NCBI RefSeq assembly: GCF_004364245.1
Contig: NZ_SOAV01000003.1
Coordinates: 456,859 to 520,858, forward strand
DNA: 64,000 nt
Reading direction: 5' to 3'
DNA from: Streptomyces sp. BK208
Lineage (GTDB): Bacteria; Actinomycetota; Actinomycetes; Streptomycetales; Streptomycetaceae
Every line of letters begins with the position of its first letter. The stretch's first letter is position 1. Shown one piece after another: positions 27,723 through 35,565 of this stretch. Under the pieces are notes generated by a model. It was not told the origin of the DNA. It saw only the letters and a list, made by a program, of their open reading frames with translations, and did not search any database. Position numbers and translations under genes: made by a program.

Positions 27723-28910
27723 TCAGCGGGCCCCACTGCACGCCGGGACGAACGCCGCGTTCCTCGCATATGCCGTACGCAGGTCCTCGGCGATGGCATG
27801 CGCAGTGGCCGCATCGGGTGTGCGCCCGCCCGTCGAGCGCCTGCGCGGCGCGGCCGGAACCGGGGGCGGGGCGAGAGTGACCGTGCGTACCTCGGCGGAG
27901 CCCGGCAGGACAGGCACGGGACCGGGAGGTGACACGGACGGGATCGGAAGCCCTTCGGCGGGTTCCGGGGAGGGTTCGACGAGCGTCGGCTCGTACTCGG
28001 CGATCGGCCCCGGCGGCAGCACCGGCCGACCGTCGACATGCGGCGCCGTCCGCTCGATCAGCCGCTGCCGGGCCTGGCGGGCGGTGAGGCCCGAGTCGGT
28101 GAGGACGGTCACCAGACCACCGGTCACCTCGATGAGAGACGGACGGTCGACCGGGTCGTGGGCGAGCATCGCGGACACCATGGGGAGCAGGTGGCCGGGC
28201 AGGCCGGTCAGATCGGGCGCCTGGTCCGGGTCACCGATCCTGGACGCCACCGCGAGCCAGTTCGTGCCGTCGTACGGGTAGTGGCCGGTGGCCGCGAAGA
28301 GCAGCACCGCGCCGAGGGCGTAGACATCGGCGGCCGCGGTCAGGTGATGGTTCCCCTCCGCCTGCTCGGGCGGCATGCACAGTACGCTGCCGACCACGAC
28401 TCCGGTCGCGGTCAGCGTCGTACGCCGCTCCGCGAGGACCGCGAGTCCGAAGTCGATCACCTTGGGCCCGTCCGGCCCCAACAGGATGTTCTGCGGTTTG
28501 AGGTCGCGGTGCAGCAGCTCGGCCAGGTGGACGGAGGTGAGCCCCTCGGCGAGCAGCGCTCCGAGGCTCGCGGTCTCGACGAGCGGCAGTGGGCCGTGAT
28601 CTTGGACGTGGCGCAGGAGATCGGGTCCGGGGACGTAGTCGACGGCCAGCCAGGGCCGTTCGGCCAGCGGATCGGCACCGGCGAACGCGGCGACGCGCGG
28701 ACCGAACACCTTCTTCAGGTTTTCCACCTCGAGCACGAACCGGCTGCGGGTCTCGGCGTCGAGTACGGACGCCTTGATCACCTTGACGCCCACCAGCTGG
28801 CCGGCGGGTGACTCACCCAGATACACCCGGCCCATGCCGCCGGATCCGATCCGGCCGCGGAGGGCGTAGCCCCCGATGTGCGTGGGGTCGTCACTCCTCA
28901 GCGGTTCCAC
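27723..28910 (-). CDS. Serine/threonine protein kinase (PknB/Hanks type), cytosolic
   Basis: 395 residues. GTG 28910 follows GGGGGAG at about 10 nt. Seen: glycine loop RIGSGGMGRVYLG (about 16-28), catalytic HRDLKPQNILL (about 132), VIDFGLA (DFG), CMPPEQAEG (APE-like) and ADVYALGAVLLFAATG. The kinase core ends near 270, followed by a Pro-rich tail (VLPPGPIAEYEPTLVEPSPEP...) with no transmembrane helix and no PASTA repeats, so it is a soluble Hanks kinase. Substrates unknown. It lies upstream of drmD in the same direction; a functional link to the island is possible but not shown. Confidence 0.92.
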   Translation of the reverse strand: MEPLRSDDPTHIGGYALRGRIGSGGMGRVYLGESPAGQLVGVKVIKASVLDAETRSRFVLEVENLKKVFGPRVAAFAGADPLAERPWLAVDYVPGPDLLRHVQDHGPLPLVETASLGALLAEGLTSVHLAELLHRDLKPQNILLGPDGPKVIDFGLAVLAERRTTLTATGVVVGSVLCMPPEQAEGNHHLTAAADVYALGAVLLFAATGHYPYDGTNWLAVASRIGDPDQAPDLTGLPGHLLPMVSAMLAHDPVDRPSLIEVTGGLVTVLTDSGLTARQARQRLIERTAPHVDGRPVLPPGPIAEYEPTLVEPSPEPAEGLPIPSVSPPGPVPVLPGSAEVRTVTLAPPPVPAAPRRRSTGGRTPDAATAHAIAEDLRTAYARNAAFVPACSGAR

Positions 28911-28990
28911 AGCAACCCAACTCCCCCTGAGCGTCCGGTACCCGGCCCGCGCGGCACCCGCACGGCCGGTGGGCCACAGTGTAGAGCGAC

Positions 28991-29023
28991 GGCCCGCCCC
29001 CGCAACGAGGACGGCGGCGGGCC
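28991..29023 (-). terminator. Putative terminator downstream of xylanase
   Basis: GGCCCGCC and GGCGGGCC form an 8-bp perfect stem 37 bp past the xylanase stop. No T-run follows, which is common in Streptomyces. Confidence 0.35.
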
Positions 29024-29059
29024 CGCTACAGGGAGGGAGCTGATGGCACCGGGCAGAGG

Positions 29060-29767
29060 TCAGCCGCTGACCGTGACGGTGGAGCTTCCACTGCTCTGGT
29101 AGCCCTCGGTGGCCATGATCATGTAGTACCTGAACTGGCCCAGGTTCATGCCCGCGCGCGCCCAGGCGTCGAAGTGGTTGCCGGTGGTGATGGTGCCGGA
29201 GCCGCTGGTCACCTTCGACTGCCGGACGCTCCAGTACTGGTCGAAGGTGCGGGTGCCCTCGACGGAGGGGGCGTTGTACCGCGTCGTCTTGTAGATGTCG
29301 TACGTGCCGCCGTCGCTGGAGACGGTGCCCCGGTACTCGCCGGTGGGCCGGTAGCTGCCCCAGTTGTCGACGATGTAGTACTCCACCAGCGGGTTGGAGG
29401 TCCAGCCGTAGAGGCAGCCGTATCCGTTGCCCGACGGGTTGAAGTAGCCGTTGTAGCGGACCGTCCTGCGTCCGCCGGTGCTCCAGCCCTTGCCGGCGAC
29501 GAAGTTCCCGCAGTTGGTCCACTTGGTGCTGTAGCTGCCGCCGCCGTTGAGCGTCATGGAGACCGAACCGCCGCCGTCGGTCCAGAACGAGTAGTACAGG
29601 CCGTCGGTGCCGGTCTGGCTGGTGGTGATGGTGGTGGCGGCCTGGGCGGTGCCGGGCAGCAACAGCCCGGACGCGGTGGCGAGCGCGACGGTGCCGGCGC
29701 CGCCGAGGAAGCCCCGTCGGCTCAAGCCGTTGAGCGGAGCGGGGTTGTTGCTCTGGTCCTGCTGCAT
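29060..29767 (-). CDS. xlnC: Secreted GH11 endo-1,4-beta-xylanase (XlnC-like), Tat-exported
   Basis: 235 residues. ATG 29767 follows GGGAGG at 5 nt. A twin-arginine signal peptide [19 protein letters not shown] with cleavage after AQA is at about residues 24-51. The mature part is a complete GH11 jelly roll: [38 protein letters not shown] with the nucleophile Glu (about 131), [17 protein letters not shown], and [14 protein letters not shown] with the acid/base Glu (about 220). No carbohydrate-binding module. It matches the Tat-dependent xylanase C of S. lividans closely in my memory of that protein. A GGRR substitution around [12 protein letters not shown] differs from the usual GDGN loop. 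It hydrolyses xylan outside the cell. Confidence 0.93.
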   Translation of the reverse strand: MQQDQSNNPAPLNGLSRRGFLGGAGTVALATASGLLLPGTAQAATTITTSQTGTDGLYYSFWTDGGGSVSMTLNGGGSYSTKWTNCGNFVAGKGWSTGGRRTVRYNGYFNPSGNGYGCLYGWTSNPLVEYYIVDNWGSYRPTGEYRGTVSSDGGTYDIYKTTRYNAPSVEGTRTFDQYWSVRQSKVTSGSGTITTGNHFDAWARAGMNLGQFRYYMIMATEGYQSSGSSTVTVSG

Positions 29768-30277
29768 GCATCCTCCCGATGAAGGCTGGTGGGGGGCGGG
29801 CGAGTTGTGTCGCCCGCGGCCTTGCATGGACCACGGCGGGGATCGTTCGACGCCGTGCCGTGACGAGCCGGCCGCCCTTCCCGAGCGCATGGCGCGAGGA
29901 AGCGCGGTCTCCTGTCGTTCGGTGGCCACAGTTTTCGTAGACCGACATGCCCCTGTCAACAGTTTCGACGAGCTTTCGGAAACAGCCCTCAGGGCGGCGA
30001 TGGGCCCCGACTTATCCATCTACGCAGATGAAGCAGGCTCTTGGGCAGCTCTTCACAGACGCTGCAACCGGGCTTCGAACCGCAATCTCCGCAAGCATGT
30101 ACGAAGGATTCGAAACTTTCGAGCGGCCTTGGACGCATGCGGTTCGTGCAGACCGGCCCGGCGGCTCAGCCCAGGGCCGGGACACGACGAACCGGGGACC
30201 GGTTCACGCCTCGTGCACATCGGCGTCCGGCCCCCGGGCGGCCCCGGGCGGCTCGTGGGCGGCTCCCGGGCCGTGGT
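29768..30277. promoter_or_regulatory. Upstream region of xylanase with CGAAACTTTCG-type sites
   Basis: 510 bp without a gene between the xylanase start and the RNase J stop. It holds CGAAA-C-TTTCG (30111-30121, perfect) and TTTC-G-GAAA (29974-29982) inside a larger GTTTC...GAAAC inverted repeat (29962-29983). GAAAnTTTC elements of this kind are known upstream of streptomycete xylanase genes and bind a sugar-responsive repressor (family knowledge, not checked here). The RNase J terminator may lie here too, but no convincing hairpin was found. Confidence 0.5.
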
Positions 30278-31963
30278 TCAGGCGTCGATGATGACGGGGA
30301 TGATGAGGGGCTTGCGGCGGTGGGTGCGAAATGCCCAGTTCGCCACCGCGCGGGCGAGGAGCTGTTCGAGTTGGCGCGCGTCTCCGACGCCTTCCTCGGC
30401 CGCGGCGGCCAGCGTCTTCTCGATGACCGGGACGACCGGCTCGAAGGTGGTGTCGTCGTGGACGAAGCCGCGGGCCAGGAAGTCCGGGGCCTCGGCGAGA
30501 GCGCCGGTGTCCGCGTCGACGATCGCCACCACCGTGACCACGCCTTCCTCCGCGAGGGTGAGGCGGTCCTTGAGGGACGCTTCGGTGGCGCCGCCGACCT
30601 CCATGCCGTCCACGTAGACGTTGCCCGCGGGAACCTTGCCGGTGATGGACGCGCGCCCGTCGACGAGGTCGACGACGACGCCGTCCTCGGCGATGACGAC
30701 CCGGTCGGGGTCGACACCGGTACGGATGGCGAGGTCGGCGTTGGCCCGAAGGTGCCGCCATTCGCCGTGCACCGGCATGACGTTGCGGGGCTTGACGATG
30801 TTGTAGCAGTAGACGAGCTCGCCGGCGCTGGCGTGCCCGGAGACGTGCACCTTGGCGTTGCCCTTGTGGACGACGTGGGCGCCCCACCGGGTGAGTCCGT
30901 TGATCACCCGGTAGATGGCGTTCTCGTTGCCGGGGATGAGGGAACTGGCGAGCAGGACGGTGTCCCCCTTGCCGATGCGGATCATGTGATCGCGGTTGGC
31001 CATCCGCGACAGTGCCGCCATCGGTTCGCCCTGGGAGCCGGTGCACACCAGAGTGACCTTGTGGTCCGGGAGCTTCTCCAGCTCCTTCGTCGTCACGACC
31101 AGACCGGACGGGACCTTCAGATAGCCCAGGTCACGGGCGATTCCCATGTTGCGGACCATCGACCGGCCGACGAAGGCGACCTTGCGGCCGTGCTGGTGGG
31201 CGGCGTCCAGGACCTGCTGGATGCGGTGCACATGGCTGGCGAAGCTGGAGACGATGACCCGGCGCGGCGCGGTGCGCATCACCTGCTCGATCGCCGGATT
31301 CAGCTCACGCTCGGAGGTGGTGAAGCCGGGTACCTCGGCGTTGGTGGAGTCGGTGAGGAACAGGTCCACGCCCTCCTCGCCGAGGCGGGCGAAGGCGCGC
31401 AGGTCGGTGATGCGGTCGTCGAGGGGGAACTGGTCCATCTTGAAGTCGCCGGTGTGCAGCACCATCCCGGCCCGGGTGCGGAGCGCGACCGCGAGGCTGT
31501 CGGGGATGGAGTGGTTGACCGCCACGAACTCGCAGTCGAAGGGCCCGAAACGGCGGCGGTCGCCCTCCCGCACCCGTACGGTGCGCGGCCGGATCCCGTG
31601 TTCCTTGAGCTTGGCCTCCAAGAACGCCAGCGTCAGCTTGGAGCCGACGACGGGAATGTCGGACCGCTCGCGCAGCAGGTACGGCACGCCGCCGATGTGG
31701 TCCTCGTGGCCGTGGGTGAGGATCACGGCCACGACATCGTCCAGCCGGTCCCGGATCGAGGTGAAGTCCGGCAGGATCACGTCCACACCGGGCTGGGTCT
31801 CCTCGGGGAACAGCACGCCGCAGTCGACGACGAGCAGCTTGCCCTCGTGCTCGAAGACGGTCATGTTGCGGCCGATCTCGCCCAGGCCGCCCAGGGCGAT
31901 GACCCGCAGCCCTCCCTCGGGAAGAGGCGGGGCGGCTTTCAGTCCGGGGTGCGGGTGGCTCAT
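30278..31963 (-). CDS. rnj: Ribonuclease J
   Basis: 561 residues from ATG 31963, the same length as the known streptomycete RNase J. Seen: GGLGEIGRNM near the N-terminus, VILTHGHEDHIGG (HxHxDH metal-binding motif), PVVGSKLTLAF, GDFKMDQFPLDD, TDSTNAEVPGFT, FASHVHRIQQ (beta-CASP), and NVMPVHGEWRHL near the C-terminal part. This is a metallo-beta-lactamase/beta-CASP ribonuclease with 5'-3' exo- and endonuclease activity in RNA maturation and decay. The Shine-Dalgarno is weak (GAAGG close to the ATG). Confidence 0.95.
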   Translation of the reverse strand: MSHPHPGLKAAPPLPEGGLRVIALGGLGEIGRNMTVFEHEGKLLVVDCGVLFPEETQPGVDVILPDFTSIRDRLDDVVAVILTHGHEDHIGGVPYLLRERSDIPVVGSKLTLAFLEAKLKEHGIRPRTVRVREGDRRRFGPFDCEFVAVNHSIPDSLAVALRTRAGMVLHTGDFKMDQFPLDDRITDLRAFARLGEEGVDLFLTDSTNAEVPGFTTSERELNPAIEQVMRTAPRRVIVSSFASHVHRIQQVLDAAHQHGRKVAFVGRSMVRNMGIARDLGYLKVPSGLVVTTKELEKLPDHKVTLVCTGSQGEPMAALSRMANRDHMIRIGKGDTVLLASSLIPGNENAIYRVINGLTRWGAHVVHKGNAKVHVSGHASAGELVYCYNIVKPRNVMPVHGEWRHLRANADLAIRTGVDPDRVVIAEDGVVVDLVDGRASITGKVPAGNVYVDGMEVGGATEASLKDRLTLAEEGVVTVVAIVDADTGALAEAPDFLARGFVHDDTTFEPVVPVIEKTLAAAAEEGVGDARQLEQLLARAVANWAFRTHRRKPLIIPVIIDA

Positions 31964-32160
31964 GCCTTCACGGTACCCGGAGTGCGGGACGGCATGATCC
32001 ACCGCCGGTTCGACTGGTCCACTCGGTGTACGGGCGACCGGGACGCCGTGGGCGTTACCGGACACGTGCGGGGCGGGCGCTGCTGCACTCGGGCGGACCC
32101 TGCCGGCGTGTGCCGGCCGGGCCCTCCGTGCTGTGTCGTGTCTCCCGTGTCTCCCGTGGG

Positions 32161-32469
32161 TCAGCCGGGCAGGGGGGTGCCGAGCAGTGCGGAAGCCCGC
32201 TGCAACGGGCTGTCCACGCGCGCGGGTGCGGCGCCGGGAAGAGCGCGACAGGTGAAGCCGAGCCGCGACATGGCCCGCAGGACCTCACCGGCGGTGAAAT
32301 CGCGGCGGTCCTGGCGGGTGACGACCTCGCCGACCTGCTTGGCGGGGTAGTGGCGTCGTCCGACGATCACGGACTCGCCGGTGACCGGTTCGGGCTTGAT
32401 GCCCTTCATCGACTCCAGGACGCCGCTCTTGGTCAGGTCGAACGGGAAGCGGGCGATGACACAGCGCAT
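32161..32469 (-). CDS. Conserved hypothetical small protein (streptomycete SCO3733-like neighbourhood)
   Basis: 102 residues from ATG 32469 with GTGAGG at 4 nt. MRCVIARFPFDLTKSGVLESMKGIKPEPVTGESVIVGRRHYPAKQVG is well ordered and looks like a genuine conserved protein. No signal peptide or membrane span. I do not recognise a function. In Streptomyces a similar small gene lies near the DEAD-box helicase and cold-shock gene (recalled synteny), as it does here, so a role in RNA or cold response is possible. Confidence 0.8.
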   Translation of the reverse strand: MRCVIARFPFDLTKSGVLESMKGIKPEPVTGESVIVGRRHYPAKQVGEVVTRQDRRDFTAGEVLRAMSRLGFTCRALPGAAPARVDSPLQRASALLGTPLPG

Positions 32470-32518
32470 GATGCCTCACGGGGAAGAGGAGGGACGGGGC
32501 CGACCGCCGTGAAGCGGT

Positions 32519-32923
32519 TCAGCGGGAGAGGGCGAGGACGCCCAGGGCGTTGCCCTGTTCGTCGACCACGGGCAGCGCCCCGAGCCGGCGGTGCCGCATC
32601 GCGTGCTCGGCTTCGGCCCTCGTGGCCAGCGGTGAGGCGAAGGGGGCGCTGACGTCGGCGATGTCACGCAGACAGGTCCGGTCCGTGTACCCGGAGTCGT
32701 CGCGAACGGCTGTGAGCCGGGTCCGGGTGACCAGACCGGTGCACAGACCGTCGTCGTCGCAGACGACCAGATGCCCCGTACGGGCGGCGGCCATCACGGA
32801 GAGTGCCACCTCCACGGTCATGTCTCCCCAGACCTGCGGTCCGGCCGCTTCCATGGTGTCGGCCACCGTGCGGTGCGCGTGGTGGGCACTTCCCGGGCGG
32901 TACTGCGTCTGGACCAGCGTCAA
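32519..32923 (-). CDS. CBS-domain protein
   Basis: 134 residues from TTG 32923, chosen because AGGAGG lies 6 nt upstream, whereas the GTG at 32962 has no ribosome site. Two CBS repeats: TMEAAGPQVWGDMTVEVALSVM...GHLVVCDDDGLCTGLVTRTRL and DIADVSAPFASPLATRAEAEHAM...LGALPVVDEQGNALGVLALSR. Such proteins bind adenine nucleotides and regulate partner proteins. 46 bp after the RNA helicase stop and in the same direction, so probably cotranscribed. Confidence 0.88.
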   Translation of the reverse strand: MTLVQTQYRPGSAHHAHRTVADTMEAAGPQVWGDMTVEVALSVMAAARTGHLVVCDDDGLCTGLVTRTRLTAVRDDSGYTDRTCLRDIADVSAPFASPLATRAEAEHAMRHRRLGALPVVDEQGNALGVLALSR

Positions 32924-32969
32924 AGGGTGCCTCCTGCGGAGATGGGCCGGGGTCCTGATCACGGAAGTG

Positions 32970-34466
32970 CTACGCCGCCGTACCGAGGTTCGCCTGCCGT
33001 ACGGAGGCGCGGCGGGCCGCCGCGGCGGGACGGCGTCGGCCGCGCGAGGTCGCGCCGCGCTTCTTGGCGCGTTCGGCCACCGGTGCGGTGATGACGACCG
33101 GGACGCCGGAAGGGGTCCGGGCGCCGGTGATGCGGTTCAGGGCTTCCCCGCCGACGCGGACCTGGGTGGTCTGCGGGACGATGCCGGCCGCTGCCATGAG
33201 ACGGGTCATGGCGCGGCGCTGGCTCGGGGTGACGAGGGTGACGACGCTGCCCCGTTCACCGGCGCGGGCCGTGCGTCCGCCGCGGTGGAGGTAGTCCTTG
33301 TGGTCGGTGGGGGGATCCACGTTGACGACGAGGTCGAGGCTGTCGACGTGGATGCCGCGCGCCGCGACGTTGGTCGCCACCAGCACGTTGACGTGCCCGG
33401 TCTTGAACTGCGTCAGCGTGCGGGTGCGCTGCGGCTGCGACTTCCCTCCGTGCAGGGCGGCGGCCCTCACCCCGCTGTTCAGGAGGTGCTCGGTGAGGCG
33501 GTCGACGGCGTGCTTGGTGTCGAGGAACATGATCACGCGGCCGTCGCGCGCGGCGATCTCGGTGGTGGCCGTGTGCTTGTCCGCGCCGTGGACGTGCAGC
33601 ACGTGGTGCTCCATCGTGGTGACCGCGCCGGCCGAAGGGTCGACGGAGTGTACGACGGGGTCGCTGAGGTAGCGGCGCACGAGCAGGTCGACGTTGCGGT
33701 CGAGGGTGGCGGAGAACAGCATGCGCTGGCCCTCGGGGCGGACCTGGTCGAGAAGGGCGGTGACCTGCGGCATGAAACCCATGTCGGCCATCTGGTCGGC
33801 TTCGTCCAGGACGGTGACGCGCACCTGGTCGAGTCGGCAGTCGCCACGCTCGATGAGGTCCTTGAGGCGCCCCGGTGTGGCGACGACGATCTCGGCGCCG
33901 CCGCGCAACGCGCTCGCCTGCCTGCCGATCGGCATCCCGCCCACCACGGTGGCCAGCCGCAGCTTCACGGAGCGGGCGTACGGGGTGAGCGCGTCGGTGA
34001 CCTGCTGTGCCAGCTCACGCGTCGGTACGAGGACCAGTCCCAGCGGCTGCCGGGCCTCGGCGCGCTGCCCGGCCGTACGGGCCAGCAGCGCCAGGCCGAA
34101 GGCCAGGGTCTTGCCGGAGCCGGTGCGGCCACGGCCGAGGACGTCCCGTCCGGCGAGCGAATTCGGCAGGGTCGCGCCCTGGATCGGGAACGGCACGGTC
34201 ACGCCTTGTGAACCCAGCGCGGCCAGCAGTTCCTCGGGCATGTCGAGATCGGCGAAGACCTCGGCAGCGGGAAGAGCGGGAGTCACCGTCTCGGGCAGCG
34301 CGAACTCCCCCTGGAGCGCGGCGGGTCGGCGGCCATGGCCGTCGGAACGGCTCGACCTGCCCGACCGGTTCGGGGCCGACGAACCGAAACGGCTGCCGCC
34401 CCTTCCGGAGTCGGCACCGCCGTTACGGCTACGGGTGAAGCGGTCGTTCGTACGGGTGCGGTTCAT
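32970..34466 (-). CDS. DEAD-box RNA helicase
   Basis: 498 residues. ATG 34466 follows GAGGAAGG at 5 nt. Basic N-terminal tail rich in R, S and G (about 1-48), then Q motif PFPIQGATLP, GRTGSGKTLAFGL (motif I), PTRELAQQV (Ia), VVGGMPIGRQ, TPGRLKDL, VLDEADQMADMGF (DEAD), FSATLDRNV (SAT), FLDTKHAVDRL, and HRGGRTARAGERG (HRxGRxxR). A C-terminal basic tail follows (RAKKRGATSRGRRRPAAAARR), suited to RNA binding. Probably cold-inducible: it lies directly after the cold-shock gene, but a strong terminator separates the two. Confidence 0.94.
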   Translation of the reverse strand: MNRTRTNDRFTRSRNGGADSGRGGSRFGSSAPNRSGRSSRSDGHGRRPAALQGEFALPETVTPALPAAEVFADLDMPEELLAALGSQGVTVPFPIQGATLPNSLAGRDVLGRGRTGSGKTLAFGLALLARTAGQRAEARQPLGLVLVPTRELAQQVTDALTPYARSVKLRLATVVGGMPIGRQASALRGGAEIVVATPGRLKDLIERGDCRLDQVRVTVLDEADQMADMGFMPQVTALLDQVRPEGQRMLFSATLDRNVDLLVRRYLSDPVVHSVDPSAGAVTTMEHHVLHVHGADKHTATTEIAARDGRVIMFLDTKHAVDRLTEHLLNSGVRAAALHGGKSQPQRTRTLTQFKTGHVNVLVATNVAARGIHVDSLDLVVNVDPPTDHKDYLHRGGRTARAGERGSVVTLVTPSQRRAMTRLMAAAGIVPQTTQVRVGGEALNRITGARTPSGVPVVITAPVAERAKKRGATSRGRRRPAAAARRASVRQANLGTAA

Positions 34467-34750
34467 GCGGAACCTTCCTCGATGCGGCTCATATCAAGGA
34501 ATTCCTGCAGCAATGAGCCGCACGGAGAATCGCAAGAACGGGCCGGTGTAACGCGACAGCACAGCTGGCCGACGGAAATCCGTACGCGCACAGGAGCTGA
34601 AATGAGTGACGCGAAATGGACGCAATACTTGGGCGTCATCGCGATGAAGCCGGGAGGGGGCGCGCATATCCTGAAAGATTTTTCGGATGCGGTCAGCCCG
34701 CGGATTTCCCGACTGTCGTCCGCAGCAGAACAGCTGCGGGAAAAACAAGC
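34467..34750. other. Leader of RNA helicase gene, no supported gene
   Basis: 284 bp between the helicase start and the csp terminator. A rightward frame starts at ATG 34602 after AGGAG, but its third positions are only moderately GC-rich and it runs through the terminator and antisense across csp, so I do not call it. The stretch has lower GC than the flanks and resembles a long 5' leader. Cold-induced helicase genes often have one. Confidence 0.4.
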
Positions 34751-34788
34751 AGCTGGGACCCGCACCCCAAAGGATGCGGGTCCCAGCT
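34751..34788 (-). terminator. Intrinsic terminator of cold-shock gene
   Basis: A 14-bp perfect stem (34751-34764 with 34775-34788) and 10-nt loop, followed on the leftward strand by TTGTTTTT. It lies 18 bp past the csp stop. It is a textbook Rho-independent terminator, unusually clean for Streptomyces. Confidence 0.9.
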
Positions 34789-34806
34789 ACGAAAGGCGCG
34801 TCACCG

Positions 34807-35010
34807 TCAGGCGAGCACGATGTTCTCGGCCGTCGGGCCCTTCTGACCCTGCGCGATGTCGAAGGTCACCTTCTGACCCTCGAGCAGCTCACGGAATCCC
34901 TGGGCGGCGATGTTCGAGTAGTGGGCGAACACGTCAGCGCCGCCACCGTCCTGCTCGATGAAGCCGAAACCCTTTTCCGCGTTGAACCACTTCACAGTAC
35001 CGGAAGCCAT
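34807..35010 (-). CDS. Cold-shock domain protein (CspA family)
   Basis: 67 residues. ATG 35010 follows AAAGGAG at 6 nt. [20 protein letters not shown] contains RNP1 (KGFGFI), DVFAHYSNI is RNP2-like, and it ends TAENIVLA. A single OB-fold nucleic-acid chaperone that melts RNA structure. Monocistronic, with its own terminator downstream and a GC-rich hairpin in its leader. Confidence 0.95.
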   Translation of the reverse strand: MASGTVKWFNAEKGFGFIEQDGGGADVFAHYSNIAAQGFRELLEGQKVTFDIAQGQKGPTAENIVLA

Positions 35011-35035
35011 GTCATTCTCCTTTGGGGCAGTGCCT

Positions 35036-35060
35036 CGGGATCCGCACCGTGCGGACCCCG
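35036..35060 (-). promoter_or_regulatory. Hairpin in cold-shock gene leader
   Basis: TCCGCAC-C-GTGCGGA (35041-35055) is a perfect 7-bp stem, extendable by four more pairs past one mismatch. It sits 26-50 bp upstream of the csp ATG and could be a leader hairpin controlling translation or stability, or an operator. Confidence 0.4.
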
Positions 35061-35565
35061 TGTCGCCGCGATGATCACCCCATCCGGAAAAGACCGGACC
35101 TACAAAAGCGCTTCCAGCGGCACAGGGGCCGGGCCGGAGGAACTTGAAGTTTTCGGGAACCACGACTGCAACTGGGATCGACAGTAGCACGACGCAACGG
35201 TCTGTGTGCGGGGACTAATCGGGGCCTGTCCACGGCAACAGAGAATCTGTGCACGTGTTCTGTCGAAATCTAAGCCCGCGGGCACAGATATCGGTCCGGC
35301 CGAAGCGCAGCATTTCAGGGGCGTGGAACGCCCCGACGCCCGTCCGCGTCGCGTCTCGGACCCGCGCAGGGGCCTTCGGGCCGGCCGGAGCGTTGAGCGA
35401 GCCCGCCGACGGGTGGCAACGAGCAGGACTCCCTCGCCGTTCGGCCGGAAGTCCGGTGCGATCGGTGGGCTTCAGCCTCCGGTGCTGGTCCCTGATGATG
35501 GTCGACGGCGATGTCGCTCGGTCGCCTTTCCGGGCCGGCCGTGCCGTTGTCGCCGTCAACGGGCG
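35061..35565. other. Non-coding stretch between cold-shock and MFS genes
   Basis: About 500 bp. It must hold the csp promoter and the end of the MFS transcript. A weak inverted repeat (GCCGTTG 35543-35549 with CAACGGC 35567-35573) straddles the MFS stop. Frames crossing it on either strand lack ordered sequence. I see no gene here. Confidence 0.4.

Noticed and set aside
34602..34961. Rightward frame starting MSDAKWTQYLGVIAMKP with a good ribosome site
   Set aside because: Runs through the csp terminator and antisense across csp, with only moderate third-position GC. Kept as a note on the helicase leader.
35215..35559. Leftward frame of 114 codons before the cold-shock gene
   Set aside because: Pro/Arg-rich, no ribosome site, no ordered sequence; lies in the csp promoter region.
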